In this document: piece after piece, positions 51,897-62,613 of the stretch
Position numbering within the stretch: position 1 is the first letter of the stretch
Layout of the letters: the number at the start of each line of letters is the position of its first letter
Origin: Globisporangium splendens
Taxonomy: Eukaryota; Oomycota; Peronosporomycetes; Pythiales; Pythiaceae
Direction of reading: 5' to 3'
NCBI GenBank assembly: GCA_006386115.1
Contig: VFIW01000088.1
Location: forward strand, 62,001 to 126,000
DNA: 64,000 nt
The notes under the pieces: generated by a model
The model's database searches: none
Seen by the model: only the letters and a program-made list of their open reading frames with translations
Told to the model about the DNA's origin: nothing
Made by a program: the position numbers and the translations under genes

Positions 51897-52504
51897 TGTA
51901 ATGGGCTAAGGCTGCCATTACATGCAAGGTGGCTCTTTGTGTGTGTCACACACCACCTTGTGGAAGTGCATTGTGGGTGCGAAGATATTGGGTGAAACAC
52001 ATAATAGTGATCCCCACATGCACTTGTGACGTCATCGTCTGACGTCAGAGCAATCCGTGTCTGAGTTGAGTGTTGGTCGCTCGCAATCATTGAGATTCGG
52101 CGTGATTACGCACAACAGTACTCTAGACACGTGAGTGATGGTTCCTACTTGGGAAACTGCACTGGTGATGAGACCGACGTGTGTCTGCCACCTAAAGTGA
52201 GTGGCTGTAGCCAATCACTTTGCAGGGAATTTTCCACGGGACTTCAAGTTCAAGTTTCTCGAAGATCCCCTGGGTTCAACCTCAGTGTACCCAAGGTTTT
52301 ATATATCAGATTCATAGGTTTTATTGTGCATGTTTAGGTTTTAGTTATAAAACCTCTAGGAGCCCTAGTGGTGTTTTACATGTAGTGTCAGGAACCATAA
52401 GCTCATTTCAATTCAGTTGCATTTTGCCAAGTTCCCCTCAAGTCTTCCTCTTCAAGCGCAAGCGTGCGTGCCGTGTTTGAGGCTGTCTCGGATAGCCTCT
52501 TACA
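51897..52504 (+). repeat. Complete Gypsy-1-type LTR in inverted orientation
   Basis: 608 bp from TGTAATGGGC to GCCTCTTACA, opposite to the Gypsy-1 LTRs. With 51518-51890 it forms a palindrome of 373-bp arms around a 241-bp loop (center near 52011). On its right side it cuts Gypsy-2 pol in the integrase at FYVN. Flanks gtacc and cgttc do not match, so it is not a simple solo LTR. Confidence 0.9.
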
Positions 52505-55500
52505 CGTTCACGTAGAAAGGCGTCTGCCGGGTTGAAGCATGCACAGAGTTGTTGATTGCAAACTCTGCGAGAGGGAGACATTCACTCCAGTGAGCAAATG
52601 AATGCGCATAGCTGCGCAGGATATCCTCGAGCGTGCGATTCACACGCTCGGTCTGACCGCCTGTCTGCGGATGATCAGCTGTCGACATCTTGAGTTGAGT
52701 ACCCAAGAGTCGGAACAACTCTTGCCAAAAGGCAGCTGTGAATCGTCGATCACGGTCTGACACGATTTCTGTTGGCATTCCGTGTAACCTAAACACGGAG
52801 TCCAGGAAAATCTGTGCCATCTGCTTTGCGGTAACGCTAGCAGGGACAGCACTGAGATGGGCCATCTTGCTGAAGCGATCCACGATGACGAGGATGCCAG
52901 TCTTCTTGCTAGAGTCAGCGGGAAGACCGAAGATGAAGTCCATCGAGACTGACTTCCAACAGTCCGTTGGAACTGGCAGAGATCGCAGCGGCGCATTGGT
53001 GACCGGTGCGGGCTTGACGCGCTGGCAGACCTCGCATGCGCGTACGTATTTGCGGACCCACTTGTATTGGTGGGACCAATAGAAGTCGCGGGAAAGCGCG
53101 AGATACGTTTTCTCGCGTCCTGGATGTCCGCGGAAAGGCGCATCGTGGTACTCAAAGAGTACGCGATTGCGAAGGTCACTATCGTTTGGAACGACAGCGC
53201 GTAGCTCGTCGCAGTCATCTATACGGTAGTAGAGAACATCGTTGCGCATTTCGTAGCGATGCAGACGAGCGCGTTGAGCTGGGTCCAACGCCTTGAGCAA
53301 CTTATCAGACGGATCTGACAAGTGAGCAACAAGTCGACGGATGTTGCTGTCTGTCGCATACGCTCTTTTGATATCGTCAAGTAGCGACGATGTCGGCGTA
53401 CTTTCTCGTGTGATTGCCATCACACGGCTCTCCTTTGATTCGTTCGCATTCGGCTCAAAGTCTGGGCGACGTGACAGCGCATCCGCGATCACGTTGAACC
53501 GTCCGGGTTTGTACTCGACGTCAAACTCGCACTCTGCAAAGAAAGAAAGCCATCTGGCCATTCTTTGCGACAGATGTGGCGACTTCACTGCAGTGCACAG
53601 CGAAGCATGGTCAGTGTAAACGGTGAACCGTTTACTTCCGAGCAAATACACTCTGAGCTTTGTTAGAGCGTATTTCATGGCAAGCAACTCCTTGTCATGA
53701 ACCGGGTAATTGCGCTCAGCTGGCTTCAGCTGACGCGACTGATAGCAGATCACGCGTTCTCGATCCGTGTCGTCGCGCTGCATGAGCGAGCATCCGATTG
53801 CAAAGTCGGATGCATCACAGACCACATAGAATGGTCGCTCGTGGTCAGCGATCGCGAGGACCGAAGCTTTCATGAGGCTGCGTTTCACCTTGACGAATGA
53901 ATCCTGACATTCGTCGGACCACTTCCAATCGACGTCTTTCTTCAGTAGTGTTGAAAGGAGTCGGGTGATACCCGCGTAGTTCTGCGAGTACTTATGGAGG
54001 TACGTCGCAAGTCCGAGGAACTTGCGAAGATCCTTTTGGCATGTTGGGACTGGCCAGTCGTTGATCACCTTGATCTTTTCGGGATCAGGACGCGCTCCGC
54101 TCTTGCCGACAAAGCAGCCGAGAACGGGGATCTCATCAACACCAAACATACACTTTTGTATGTTGGCGTACAGCTTGTGCTTCCGCATCAAGTCCAGAAG
54201 GTGTCGGAGGTGCCCTTTGTGCACTTCCACATCGGATGCAGCATCCGATGCACGACTGTGTATGAACACGTCGTCGAAATAGCTGGGTGCGAAGTCTCGC
54301 ACTGGACGTAATACTGTGTGACGCATCTATTGAATGTGGCGGGAGCATTTGTTAGTCCCTGTGGCATCACGAGCCGCTCCCACAGCATTCCGCTCGGGAT
54401 GCTGACTGCCGTGAAAGGAATATCCTTCTCACGCATCAAGATTTTATAGAACCCATCTCTCAAATCGATTGTACTGAAGATAGTACTACCTTGCATGCTG
54501 TCAACGATGACATCTTTGCGAGGTATAGGCGTCTGCGCCGGGATTGTCGCTGCATTCAACTTGTTGAACGCGTGCACGATCCTCCAACCTCCTGTGGCCA
54601 TTTTCACACTGAAGGTGGGGTTGCAGTGCGGAGAGTTCGACTCGCACACTTGGCCCGCTTTGCGACGGGCTTCAAAGAAATCGTCGATCACCTTGACTTG
54701 CTCACGAGGCAGTGGCCATTGTCTCGTGACGCAGTACTTTGTTCCCGGCTTGAGATCAATCTCATGCCGAACCCCTTTGTCTGTCGGGAGACAACTGGGA
54801 ACTTCCTCTGGGAATACATCCTCGTATTCCTTCAATAGTTCGTAGAATGGAATGTCTTTCAGGGATTCCCATCCCTGAGCCTGAAATCGTTGCTTCTTCG
54901 TTGGTTCGTCGAGCACATCAGTGTCCATCACTGATGACGACGACAGGAAGCATTCATCGAGCGGGTGCCTCTGCACTGCCGACTCAGCATTGCTCGATCC
55001 CTGAGGAGCAATGTAACATATCTGCTCGAGGGAGCCTCGATGCAGTTCTTTCATGAACCATTTTTGGCTCATCACGGGTAGCGTTGCCACTTCCGAAGCG
55101 TCCTTCGGAGGGTCTTCTGACGCCATCTCATGTATATGAGATCCATCCTCATCAGCAGCCATGACACTGATGACTTCGCACGAGGAGCCTTGATCAGAGG
55201 TCTCCACTGGCGGTACTGTTCCTTCATCATCGCTCGTCTGTGCAGAGCGATGGGCTGCCGAGATCTGTCTTTGAGACTTTTCGGCTTCTTCTCCTTCGAA
55301 CTTCGTGCTAAGGGGGCCATCGCACACTCTTGCATCACGTTCGTTTACCGTCAGCGCGTTGCTCGCCGACGGGCGGTTAACCTGATTCCGCTTCGCAGCG
55401 GGGTAACTAATCGACTGTTGGTTCCAATCGATGATCGGCTGATGCTTCTTCAGCCTAGGCATTCCAAGGATGACATCGAACTTGTCATCTAAATCCAGCC

Positions 55501-55897
55501 AAATGAAGTCTCCTTCTGTTTGGCATCTATCATGCGTGACACGGAATCGTGTCACGTATTTTGTCGTCGTGACGGCGGCACCTGTTGCCAACCGTACGTT
55601 TATCTTCGAGTCGGAGGAATTACATTCCTCCGAGATTACTTTCGCTAGCTCACGGGCGACGTGCGATCGAACAAAATTGCTCGACGCACCCGTGTCTAGC
55701 AGTGCCCGCAGAGGGGTCGTAAATCCCTCTACGGTTGTCTCAAGTTGGATGAGCCGATTTCTCGACTCATCCGCAGTCGTGGTAGTCCAGCAGCGCGCGT
55801 CATGCACGCTGGGGGCTTGCGTCTCGCGCACCACGATCACACCAGACGCATATTCGCCAGTAGAGCGCCCCGCGTCTACTGGTGGTTGACGTTTTTT
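52505..55897 (-). pseudogene. pol: Gypsy-2 Pol, frameshifted and 3'-truncated
   Basis: Protease (LLDTGASSNFV near 55690; ILGMPRLKKH) and RT (ATGGWRIVHAFNKLNA, FSTIDLRDGFYKILM, MPQGLTNAPATFNR) are in one frame down to about 54330. A 1-nt indel then moves RT YFDDVFIHS, RNase H (VVCDASDFAIG, YTDHASL) and integrase (HHCC finger; MDFIFGLP, VSDRDRRF, QTGGQTERVN) into another frame. The integrase GG in place of DG before QTER and the trunk end at TPFYVN leave it non-functional. It starts in the -1 frame from a conserved frameshift signal. Confidence 0.88.
55857..55897 (-). promoter_or_regulatory. Programmed -1 frameshift signal, Gypsy-2
   Basis: A AAA AAC at 55897-55891, an 8-nt spacer (GTCAACCA), then CCAGTAGA pairing with TCTACTGG, one bulged C, CGC pairing with GCG, and a GGG loop (55882-55857). 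Geometry equals that of Gypsy-1. Stem pair 8 is A-T here and G-C there; pair 9 is C-G here and A-T there. In the phase TCA AAA AAC the frame ends at CAG TAG inside the stem, as in Gypsy-1. Confidence 0.85.
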
Positions 55898-55973
55898 GAT
55901 TCTTCGCGTGGTGGACGCGAAGAAGCCGTCCGATGTGTCTCTCGGACGCGGGAGCGGGCTGCGCCGCTCGGCA

Positions 55974-56909
55974 CTAGTAAGAGAAGTGCCCTAACTTTTG
56001 GCAGCGATGGCAACGCTGCTTGCGCTTGTCGACGGGCCTCTTGGGAGCCGTCGAAGCTTGAACCAACGAGAGATCCATTGGTTCTGGACCACTGTAACGT
56101 GGAGGAGGTCTCACATGCCGGAATTGCGCGGCACGGTGGGGAATCGCGTGAAGCCGTGCTTGCGTCGCGCTGAAGTCTTCCTGCAACGCCAGAGCGATTG
56201 CTTGCTCTAGCGACTCCGGGTATTCCGGGAATAAGTAGGTCTTGACGGGATCGTCCACCAAGCCTTTCATGAACGTAGCGACTTGCGTCGCCATGTCGAT
56301 CGGCTCTGACACGATACTTGATACCAAGTATCGAGCATGCTGGATATACGCGTGAAGATCGCGTTTATCCTGTCGGACGTCGAGAAACTCCGTGCGAGCA
56401 CGGAATTCCGACTTTGGTGGCTCAAAGGCGGCGCGAATGTCGCCTTTGAACTCCACGAGTGTGGAGAAGCACGTATGGTCGGCCATTCGCCGACCAAATG
56501 CCCAGCACTTTGCTCTCCCAGCGAGCTTGGACATCGCGAAATCGACCTGTTGCTCCTGGTCGTAGATATGCCCGGAGCGGATGGCAGCATCGATTTCGAC
56601 GAACCATCGGAGGAGAGGCTCGTTGTCTCCTCCGCCATACTTCGCGACTTCAAGCGTCACAGCTTTCTGTCGTGGGAACTGTACCTGCGCGGTTTGCTTC
56701 TCTTCCACGGTCTTCCACCTCTTTCTGCAGGAACCCGATCGCCGAGAGGCGATGTTGGTCCTGCGGACAGGTGGCAAGGATGGCGAACCGGCTTTTTCGC
56801 CGATGATCACCCCCATGCGTTAAAAGGCACTCCACTCGAGATCACTCAAGCGGGGGCAATCCTCCCGGTTGATCGTCGGAATCGCGGGTTCCGCGGATTC
56901 GACATTCAT
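55974..56909 (-). pseudogene. gag: Gypsy-2 Gag, broken
   Basis: Starts at ATG 56909 (MNVESAEPAIPT). A TAA at 56822-56820 interrupts an N-terminal LSDLEWSAF-RM motif that aligns with LSSHEWAALERM of Gypsy-1. The core (VAKYGGGDNEPLLRWF, LAGRAKCWAFGRRM, FKGDIRAAFEPPKS) is intact. The zinc knuckle (CHRCQKLGHFSY) ends at a TAG. The slippery site downstream is in the phase one base off, so a 1-nt indel within the knuckle explains that stop better than a point mutation. Confidence 0.85.
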
Positions 56910-56962
56910 GACCGGTTCTTCGTCAGAGCTCATTGCTGACGGCTTCTGCTATGTGGTTGGAC

Positions 56963-56980
56963 GGACCAAAAGTGCTACCA
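56963..56980 (-). other. Primer binding site of Gypsy-2
   Basis: The minus strand reads TGGTAGCACTTTTGGTCC two bases inside the 5' LTR, sharing its first 11 bases with the Gypsy-1 site. Confidence 0.7.
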
Positions 56981-56982
56981 GG

Positions 56983-57405
56983 TGTAACGGGACTCGTTAC
57001 ACGGCGTACACGTGCGTTGAGGAAGTGCAGGTGGGAGGAAGGGCACAGCGGTAACGCTGTGTCTAGAGAGAGAGGAGGAAGCTTTGCGCGCTAACGTGCA
57101 AATTGAGAAGTGAATTGAATTGTTAAAGTGCTAATATGCAGTCCTGGTGACTGAAACCTACGGTGTCTCTCATTGGTAGATAGTCGGGTGTCCAGTCCGA
57201 CTATCGTCCAATGGGATTAAATCCTGATGGCTTAGTCCTATTGGCTAATATGCAAATGGCTATTTACAGTGTTCATGAGTGACACATGTTAATGTGTCGC
57301 CAACTGTACGTAGTGGGTAGGTTTGGAAGAGGTGGTAAAACCCATGTGGGTGAAAACCCACACTCTCCTGACCCGAGAACCCATGTAATGGGGAGCCCCA
57401 TTACA
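56983..57405 (-). repeat. Gypsy-2 5' LTR, 423 bp
   Basis: Plus-strand ends TGTAACGGGA and GCCCCATTACA give TG...CA termini next to the primer site. No second copy is in the window, so the outer boundary at 57405 rests on the terminal dinucleotides and the start of MULE-related sequence 17 bp further on. Confidence 0.78.
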
Positions 57406-57421
57406 GGCGGACTCGTTCACC

Positions 57422-59014
57422 ATGTCACTGAATCCATCGCCAGCACCACATACTGTTCAACAGTGTGGCACAGAGAAGAGGAAGCAACAAGACAACACTA
57501 CGACAAGTAATGAAGGCATGGCGCCGAAGAAAAAAGCGAGGGATGGGCGCGCGAAGATTTACATTGGCGGCTACAAGTACACAAGAGCGAACATCACGAG
57601 CGTAAATATCTCGTATTGGTGTAGCTTTTACAGAAGCCAGGAGTGTCCGGGAAAAATCGAATTTTTCAGTTCAATTATGGATTATGATGTCGAAAACATG
57701 GCTGAGCATGTGTGTGCTCCTCTATCACGTCCATCTCTCAACGATCGCGCTAGAAGTGAAACGCACGACGTTACTGCTGCTATGAAACGAGAAATCAATC
57801 GTCTTGCAGTTGCTGGCACGTTTACGCCGCAACAGATATGGGACTCGGTGCGCGATTCGTTTTACGCCAGAGACGACGACTTGGTGATATGAGGTCTTTC
57901 GCGCGTGCAGGCTATCAAGAGGATTCATCGCGCACGTGCCATCCATTTTGACAGGGACATGCATGGGCGGGTGGCAGTGCCGCCTCTCCCAAACGTGAGA
58001 GGTTCCGATTTGAGCTTCTTTCAGTTCCAGCATGTGTGGCACGACAAGAAGAGCAAGAGTGATAACCACCTAGATCGAGTTATTGGGTGGGCGCATCTAG
58101 CGCTGTTAAACTTGCTTCGCTACGAGAAGGTCACTTTGTTTATTGATGGCGCCTTCAGGGGCGTGCGGTCGAAGTTCAAGCAGTGCGTCGTCGTCATGCT
58201 TTACGACCGCGGCACGAAGTGCTACATTCCAGTGTTCTTTGTGCTTTGCACGTCGAAGTCATTCGACCCGTATTGGAACCTCCTACAGTTTATTGCAAAC
58301 GCCTGCGGTGAGAAGATTTCTCCGAAATAAGTGATCTGCGATTTTGAGTCTGCACTTATCCTGGCTGTTCGAGATTGGTTTCCCGAGACCCGAATCATAG
58401 GGTGCCTTTTTCACTTTAAACAAGCGTGCAGAAGGAAAACGAAGAAGTGCCGGCTGTCGTAGGCGGAGTCAAGGATAGCCATGGAACCAGGCATCCCCGA
58501 TATGTTGACGGTCGTTGAACAAGAAAAGATTCCAAAACAAGGCGTTGCGTGGGTGAAATGCAAGGTTCGCGAGCGTTGCAACGAAGTCGGCATCAAGTAC
58601 TCGAGGAAGAAGTGGAAGCTTTTTTGGGCGTACTTTCAGCGAGCGTGGATCAAGAGCCTATCTCCCGAGGTTTGGAATGTGCGTGACGTCCGAAACGACC
58701 TATTGTCTCGCACTAACAATCCGCTAGAGCGGTTCAACAGAGAATTGAATGTGGCATTCACCGCACCACACCCTTCTCTGCCTCGCTTCGTCCAAACAAT
58801 TGAAGAATTATCTCGTCGCTTCGTTCGCCTCCGTGATGATATTGCAAGTGGGAGAGCTGATGCGCCAAAGAGAAGTTCTCGCTTCGAGCTCCCTCAAACC
58901 GTTGTACTGCCTGAAATCAAATCGGCCAGCGAATGCTCCGAAGATGACGAAAGTGCAGCATTGACAATTCTACAGTTTATGCCAGTGACAACAGTGAAAG
59001 CGACGTCGAAGTAG
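57422..59014 (+). pseudogene. MULE transposase with FLYWCH-type zinc finger, three in-frame stops
   Basis: A single reading frame of 531 codons, interrupted only by TGA (57890), TAA (58328) and TAG (near 58459), with no frameshift. N-terminal FLYWCH-type finger: YWCSFYRSQECPGKIEF ... AEHVCAP. The transposase core has FIDGAFRGV (first Asp), VICDFESAL (second Asp) followed by IIGCLFHFKQACRRK, and NNPLERFNRELN with the likely catalytic Glu, the DDE pattern of Mutator-like transposases. Each stop is explained by one C-to-T change (CGA, CAA, CAG). Terminal inverted repeats were not found. The Gypsy-2 LTR ends 17 bp upstream. The next 150 bp (59015-59168) hold nothing clear. Confidence 0.85.
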
Positions 59015-59168
59015 ATACGTACTTTGACTATGAGGGTGAAATTGATATTGAGTATGTTTAATGCACTTAATACACTACTTTGTGTGTCTGATATGCAACT
59101 TTACCGCAAAGTTGATTTGCTCAATCTTCTTGGTCACAGATTGATCACATCTAATTGAGTACCACAGA

Positions 59169-60650
59169 TCACGAATTGGTGACGTGATCTATTTGTGTGA
59201 ACTGATCAGGAGTGGATCTGTAATGGACCTTACCCACGTTCCCAGGGGAGACAAAGCCGCCTGCAACCTCTGTAGGAAGACCGGGATAAGGGGCCACCTT
59301 CACATGCTCAGCAATCTCCGTGTGAGCAACGTCCTGCGCGATCAGTACATTGTGCGAAATTTTCAAGGGATCGTTGGTGTGAGAGAAGGAAACGGGATTA
59401 GTATTTTCGATAAAGCTCTTGCACGCTGCCGGCACGAGCGGTTCGATGCTACCTTTTAGGCGGCGGTCGGACATGACGCACACTGTGCCGTTGACAACGA
59501 TAGAACTGGTTGTTCGAAGCGAATATATACTGCTCGTTGCGATCGGCTGAGTGCCTAACCTTCCATTCGAGTTGAAATACACGACTGTCCCACTGAGAGT
59601 GTACGATGTCAAACCAAGCTCAAGCGGGAGGTCACGGTTCGTTGTGTTTCCGATCTGGATGGAGCTGCCGGACGATGTAATCTTCAACATTCCTGTGCTG
59701 GATACCCCAATGGATGCTAACCCGGATGACGATGTGCTGAGCACGAGGTTGGACGACTCGTCGACTCCAATGTCACAGTACTTTGGGTCCGTCCCATCGG
59801 ATGCGTTGTTGACTGACCGCATGCAATAGGCCGCATCAGTGCCATTGATGGTAAGCGCTCGTGTCGGTGCGGATGATTGCACACCTACAAATCCGGATCC
59901 CTTGATCATCAGCTTCCGTGGAGAAGTCGCGACCGTAGCGCCTGTATTGCCAATGAATAGGTCGCACGAAGAGTTTGGCGAACTATACACCCCTGGTTGG
60001 ATACACAACGCAGTTGCCGTTGGCGCAAGCCTCATAGTATTTGTAGATGTAAGAACGACATCTGCAGAGGTGGAGAGCGTCGCGGTCAAGGGCCCAAGCG
60101 ACTTAATGTTTGGCTGCTCCGTGGTCGTGAGCATCCTGGTCAGGTGCGTGCCGCCGAGTCGAGCGAAGCCTGTCAGTTCGCCTGACTGATCAAGAACGAT
60201 CGCTTTGCACGGTTTGAATGTCCCGGGCGACGAGCCAGAAAGGTAATTGATCTCAGCAGCCGATGCAGTCACAAGTGTACCGCCGAGCTTCAATCCACGT
60301 GTGCCGTTGTGGCCTGCAATGTTGAGATCATTGCAGGACCCCACCAGTACAGAGCCGGAGGAAGCGGAGACGGAGAGGCTACCGCTACTGCCGACGGAAA
60401 ATTGTCCGGATTGAACATCGGAGAGCCCGCTCGAACTGCTGAACAGCGATAGCTGATCAGGAACAGACAACATACTAGGAGGGAGGGAAACTGTATTGTC
60501 CCTGGCCATGTTTGTGCTGCTGATGTAGATCTTGGTATGTTGAGCGGTCAAGCTCGAACAGCGGACCTGTAGAGCCGATGCAATGATGTTCGTGGCGGTA
60601 GATAGGCTTTGAAACTGCAAGTAGAACAACACGTATTCATTGGCCGTCAT
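59169..60650 (-). CDS. Tail-fibre-like protein with C-terminal S74 intramolecular chaperone domain
   Basis: 493 aa from ATG 60650 (a later Met opens MARDNTVSLPPS). No signal peptide is obvious. The body is rich in Ser/Gly/Thr/Asn with repeated short beta-type segments (SGSLSVSASSGSVLVGS, LKLGGTLVTASAAEINYLSG), as in trimeric fibre proteins. The C-terminus has CVMSDRRLKGSIEPL, where SDRRLK carries the Ser/Lys of S74 auto-cleavage domains, followed by NPVSFSHTNDP and VLIAQDVAHTEIAEHV, the usual IAQEV-like block. S74 domains fold and release phage tail spikes and also occur in large eukaryotic DNA viruses and some eukaryotes. The frame is intact amid dead transposons. A viral origin is likely but inferred. 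Confidence 0.8.
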   Translation of the reverse strand: MTANEYVLFYLQFQSLSTATNIIASALQVRCSSLTAQHTKIYISSTNMARDNTVSLPPSMLSVPDQLSLFSSSSGLSDVQSGQFSVGSSGSLSVSASSGSVLVGSCNDLNIAGHNGTRGLKLGGTLVTASAAEINYLSGSSPGTFKPCKAIVLDQSGELTGFARLGGTHLTRMLTTTEQPNIKSLGPLTATLSTSADVVLTSTNTMRLAPTATALCIQPGVYSSPNSSCDLFIGNTGATVATSPRKLMIKGSGFVGVQSSAPTRALTINGTDAAYCMRSVNNASDGTDPKYCDIGVDESSNLVLSTSSSGLASIGVSSTGMLKITSSGSSIQIGNTTNRDLPLELGLTSYTLSGTVVYFNSNGRLGTQPIATSSIYSLRTTSSIVVNGTVCVMSDRRLKGSIEPLVPAACKSFIENTNPVSFSHTNDPLKISHNVLIAQDVAHTEIAEHVKVAPYPGLPTEVAGGFVSPGNVGKVHYRSTPDQFTQIDHVTNS

Positions 60651-60916
60651 CAATACTTGATTCGACGCGTACTCAACGTTCTGTGGAGATTTCTACCAAG
60701 TTTGCACAGAGGAGCAAGTTGAAGTGACCCACACTCCGGGAACGACACTCACGCTGCCGTTCAGTGAATGAGTCATTTCGGAATGACTCACTTCAGGTAA
60801 TGACTCATGCAGTCGTGCTCTGAGAGTTTGTATGTTTTGCACTTAGGAATACAGAAGCTGGGTGAAGTGGTTTCGGTCAAAACTGCTACAAAGAGAGAGG
60901 AAGGCTTTTTGGATAA

Positions 60917-61504
60917 TGTAATGGGCTATACCTAGCCACTACATTAAGGTGCGGCTGTGTCCTACTTTAGTGTCGAAAACACCACCTTCGAATCGTACTT
61001 TGTGGACAAAGACCTGTGTCTTTGCTTTCGCAATGCGCACCCACATGTACGAATGACGTCATCTGATGATGTCATGAGTACCCATGTACTAACCAAGTAC
61101 TGAGTGATGGTTCCTGCTTGGGAAACTACACTGGTGATGAGACCGACGTGTCTCCACCGTCTGAACTGAGTGGCAGAGCCAGTCATTTTGCAGGGAATCT
61201 ACGCGGTACTTCAAGTTCAAGTTTCTCGAAGATCCCGTAGGTTCAACCTCAGTGTACCTAAGGTTTTATATATCATATTCATAGATTTTATTGTGCATGT
61301 TTAGGTTTTATGCATAAAACCTCTAGGAGCCATAGTGGTGTTTTACATGTAGTGTCAGGAACCATTAGCTCATTTCAATTCAGTTGCAAATTTTCTCTCA
61401 AGCCCTCAAGCCTTCCTTCCTCCCTCCAAGTCGGGAGGCGCTTCTTCGTCGCACAAGCGTGTGTGCCGTGTTTTGGGGACCGTTGTGAACAGCGCCCCAT
61501 TACA
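60917..61504 (+). repeat. Diverged Gypsy-1-type LTR, probably solo
   Basis: 588 bp, TGTAATGGGC to GCCCCATTACA, clearly alignable with the inverted LTR at 51897-52504 (same ggaaccatc, ttatatatca and gtttaggttttat blocks) but with many differences. Flanks gataa and tataa match at four of five bases, a plausible worn 5-bp duplication. No Gypsy-type primer site follows. The 263 bp between the S74 gene and this LTR show no gene. Confidence 0.82.
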
Positions 61505-61647
61505 TATAATGGTCGAATGGCCCTGCATGAATAACATCATTAATCAATTTGCACTATAACACTCTGGTCGTGACATAAAGTCGACTTTGGTTTGAAACCA
61601 GCGCAACACTGCGCAACCAAGAACAAGCGATAAAGAACGAAGACAAG

Positions 61648-62613
61648 ATGCCCTCGTTCCAAGTGGACTCTGACGGCGACGTGGACATGTCCGTCAGCCA
61701 TCCGGTGTTCGAATTCATCAAGGCCCCGCGCATCGCTTCGTGGGATCAATCGGCTTTGGTGAAGTGGCGCCGCGAGCGCTAGCAGTACGAAAGGAAGTTT
61801 CGAGAACGGTGCAGAGTCACTGGTGAAGATTATGAGGACGTGATGGTGAGCGTTCTTACGTCAGTCGAACCACGTATCCTGAGTGACCTGGCGCGCTGCA
61901 CATTTGAAACTGAAGTCCCCAAACTCACGGACGGCGACATCCTGGGTGCTGTGCAGAAGAAGTGTTCGAGTCTTTTGAAAGCCCAAGCGCCTGACGTAGA
62001 GGAGCTCATTAAGCAACAACTAAACATGCACCTCCGTGAACGCGGCATAGATGCCCGTCTTATGAAGAATTTTATGGACCTCGATCTGATTGTGGAAGAG
62101 AACGGTCTGTCAGAGTTGTTCGGCTGCGACCAGCTCTTCGACGCAGCGGACGACTACGCGAGGAAGGAGAACCGCTGCAAGCTGCTGATCGACAATTTAG
62201 CGCCAGCAATACTGAAGACTGACATCAAGCGTCTAGTCTCGATACAACTTCGGGAGGCCAAGACGAACGATGTTACCCTGCGAAAGTTGATACTCCAGAG
62301 AGCAACTGAGCAGCAACACTTCCATCTTCACCAGGAAGAGAAGCCGGAAGGAGCGAAGAAGACGCAGCCTGGCGAGCACAAGGATGTCAAGCCTGGTGAG
62401 CGGAAGGACGCCATGCGGAAGGAACAAGTCTCTCAGAAGCCCAAGAAGGGCAAGCATCCTCCACTCTCGGGATGTCTCATCTGCACGGGCTCCCATTGGG
62501 TCTCAGAATGCCCGACCGCCACGGACGGCGAGAAATTGGCGGCGCGTCAGAAAATGTGGAATCGCCCAAATGATGAGAACAGGGCGAAAGCCATAAAGTC
62601 TGCAGGGGCGGAC
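61648..62613 (+). pseudogene. Retrotransposon Gag with zinc knuckle, broken
   Basis: Starts MPSFQVDSDGDVDMSVS; a TAG at 61780 breaks the frame after WRRER, then it is open to 62613. The helical capsid-like region (LSDLARCTFETEVPKLTDGD, LGAVQKKCSSLL, LIDNLAPAILKTDIKRLV) is followed by charged PGEHKD/PGERKD repeats and a knuckle CLICTGSHWVSEC (CX2CX3HX4C, one residue short of the retroviral spacing). The third element's LTR at 62614 cuts the C-terminus. Its Gag family differs from those of Gypsy-1, Gypsy-2 and the element at 63234. Confidence 0.78.

Larger units (their letters stand above)
52505..57405 (-). mobile_element. Gypsy-2, decayed Ty3/Gypsy element lacking its 3' end
   Basis: Minus strand: 5' LTR 56983-57405, PBS, broken gag, broken pol truncated in the integrase at 52505 by the inverted Gypsy-1 LTR. 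No 3' LTR or chromodomain remains. Related to Gypsy-1 throughout, but clearly a separate lineage with an unrelated-looking LTR body. Confidence 0.9.

Noticed and set aside
51686..52337. Short frames inside LTRs
   Set aside because: They overlap LTR control sequence, recur wherever the LTR does, and lack protein-like features.
55974..55976. Stop-codon readthrough at the TAG in the Gypsy-2 zinc knuckle
   Set aside because: The conserved slippery site and terminal TAG lie one base out of that frame, so an upstream 1-nt indel is the simpler cause.
60917..61647. 5' LTR and leader of the Gag pseudogene at 61648
   Set aside because: The LTR is of Gypsy-1 type, whose Gag is unrelated, no TGGTAGCACT primer site follows, and near-matching flanks favour a solo LTR.
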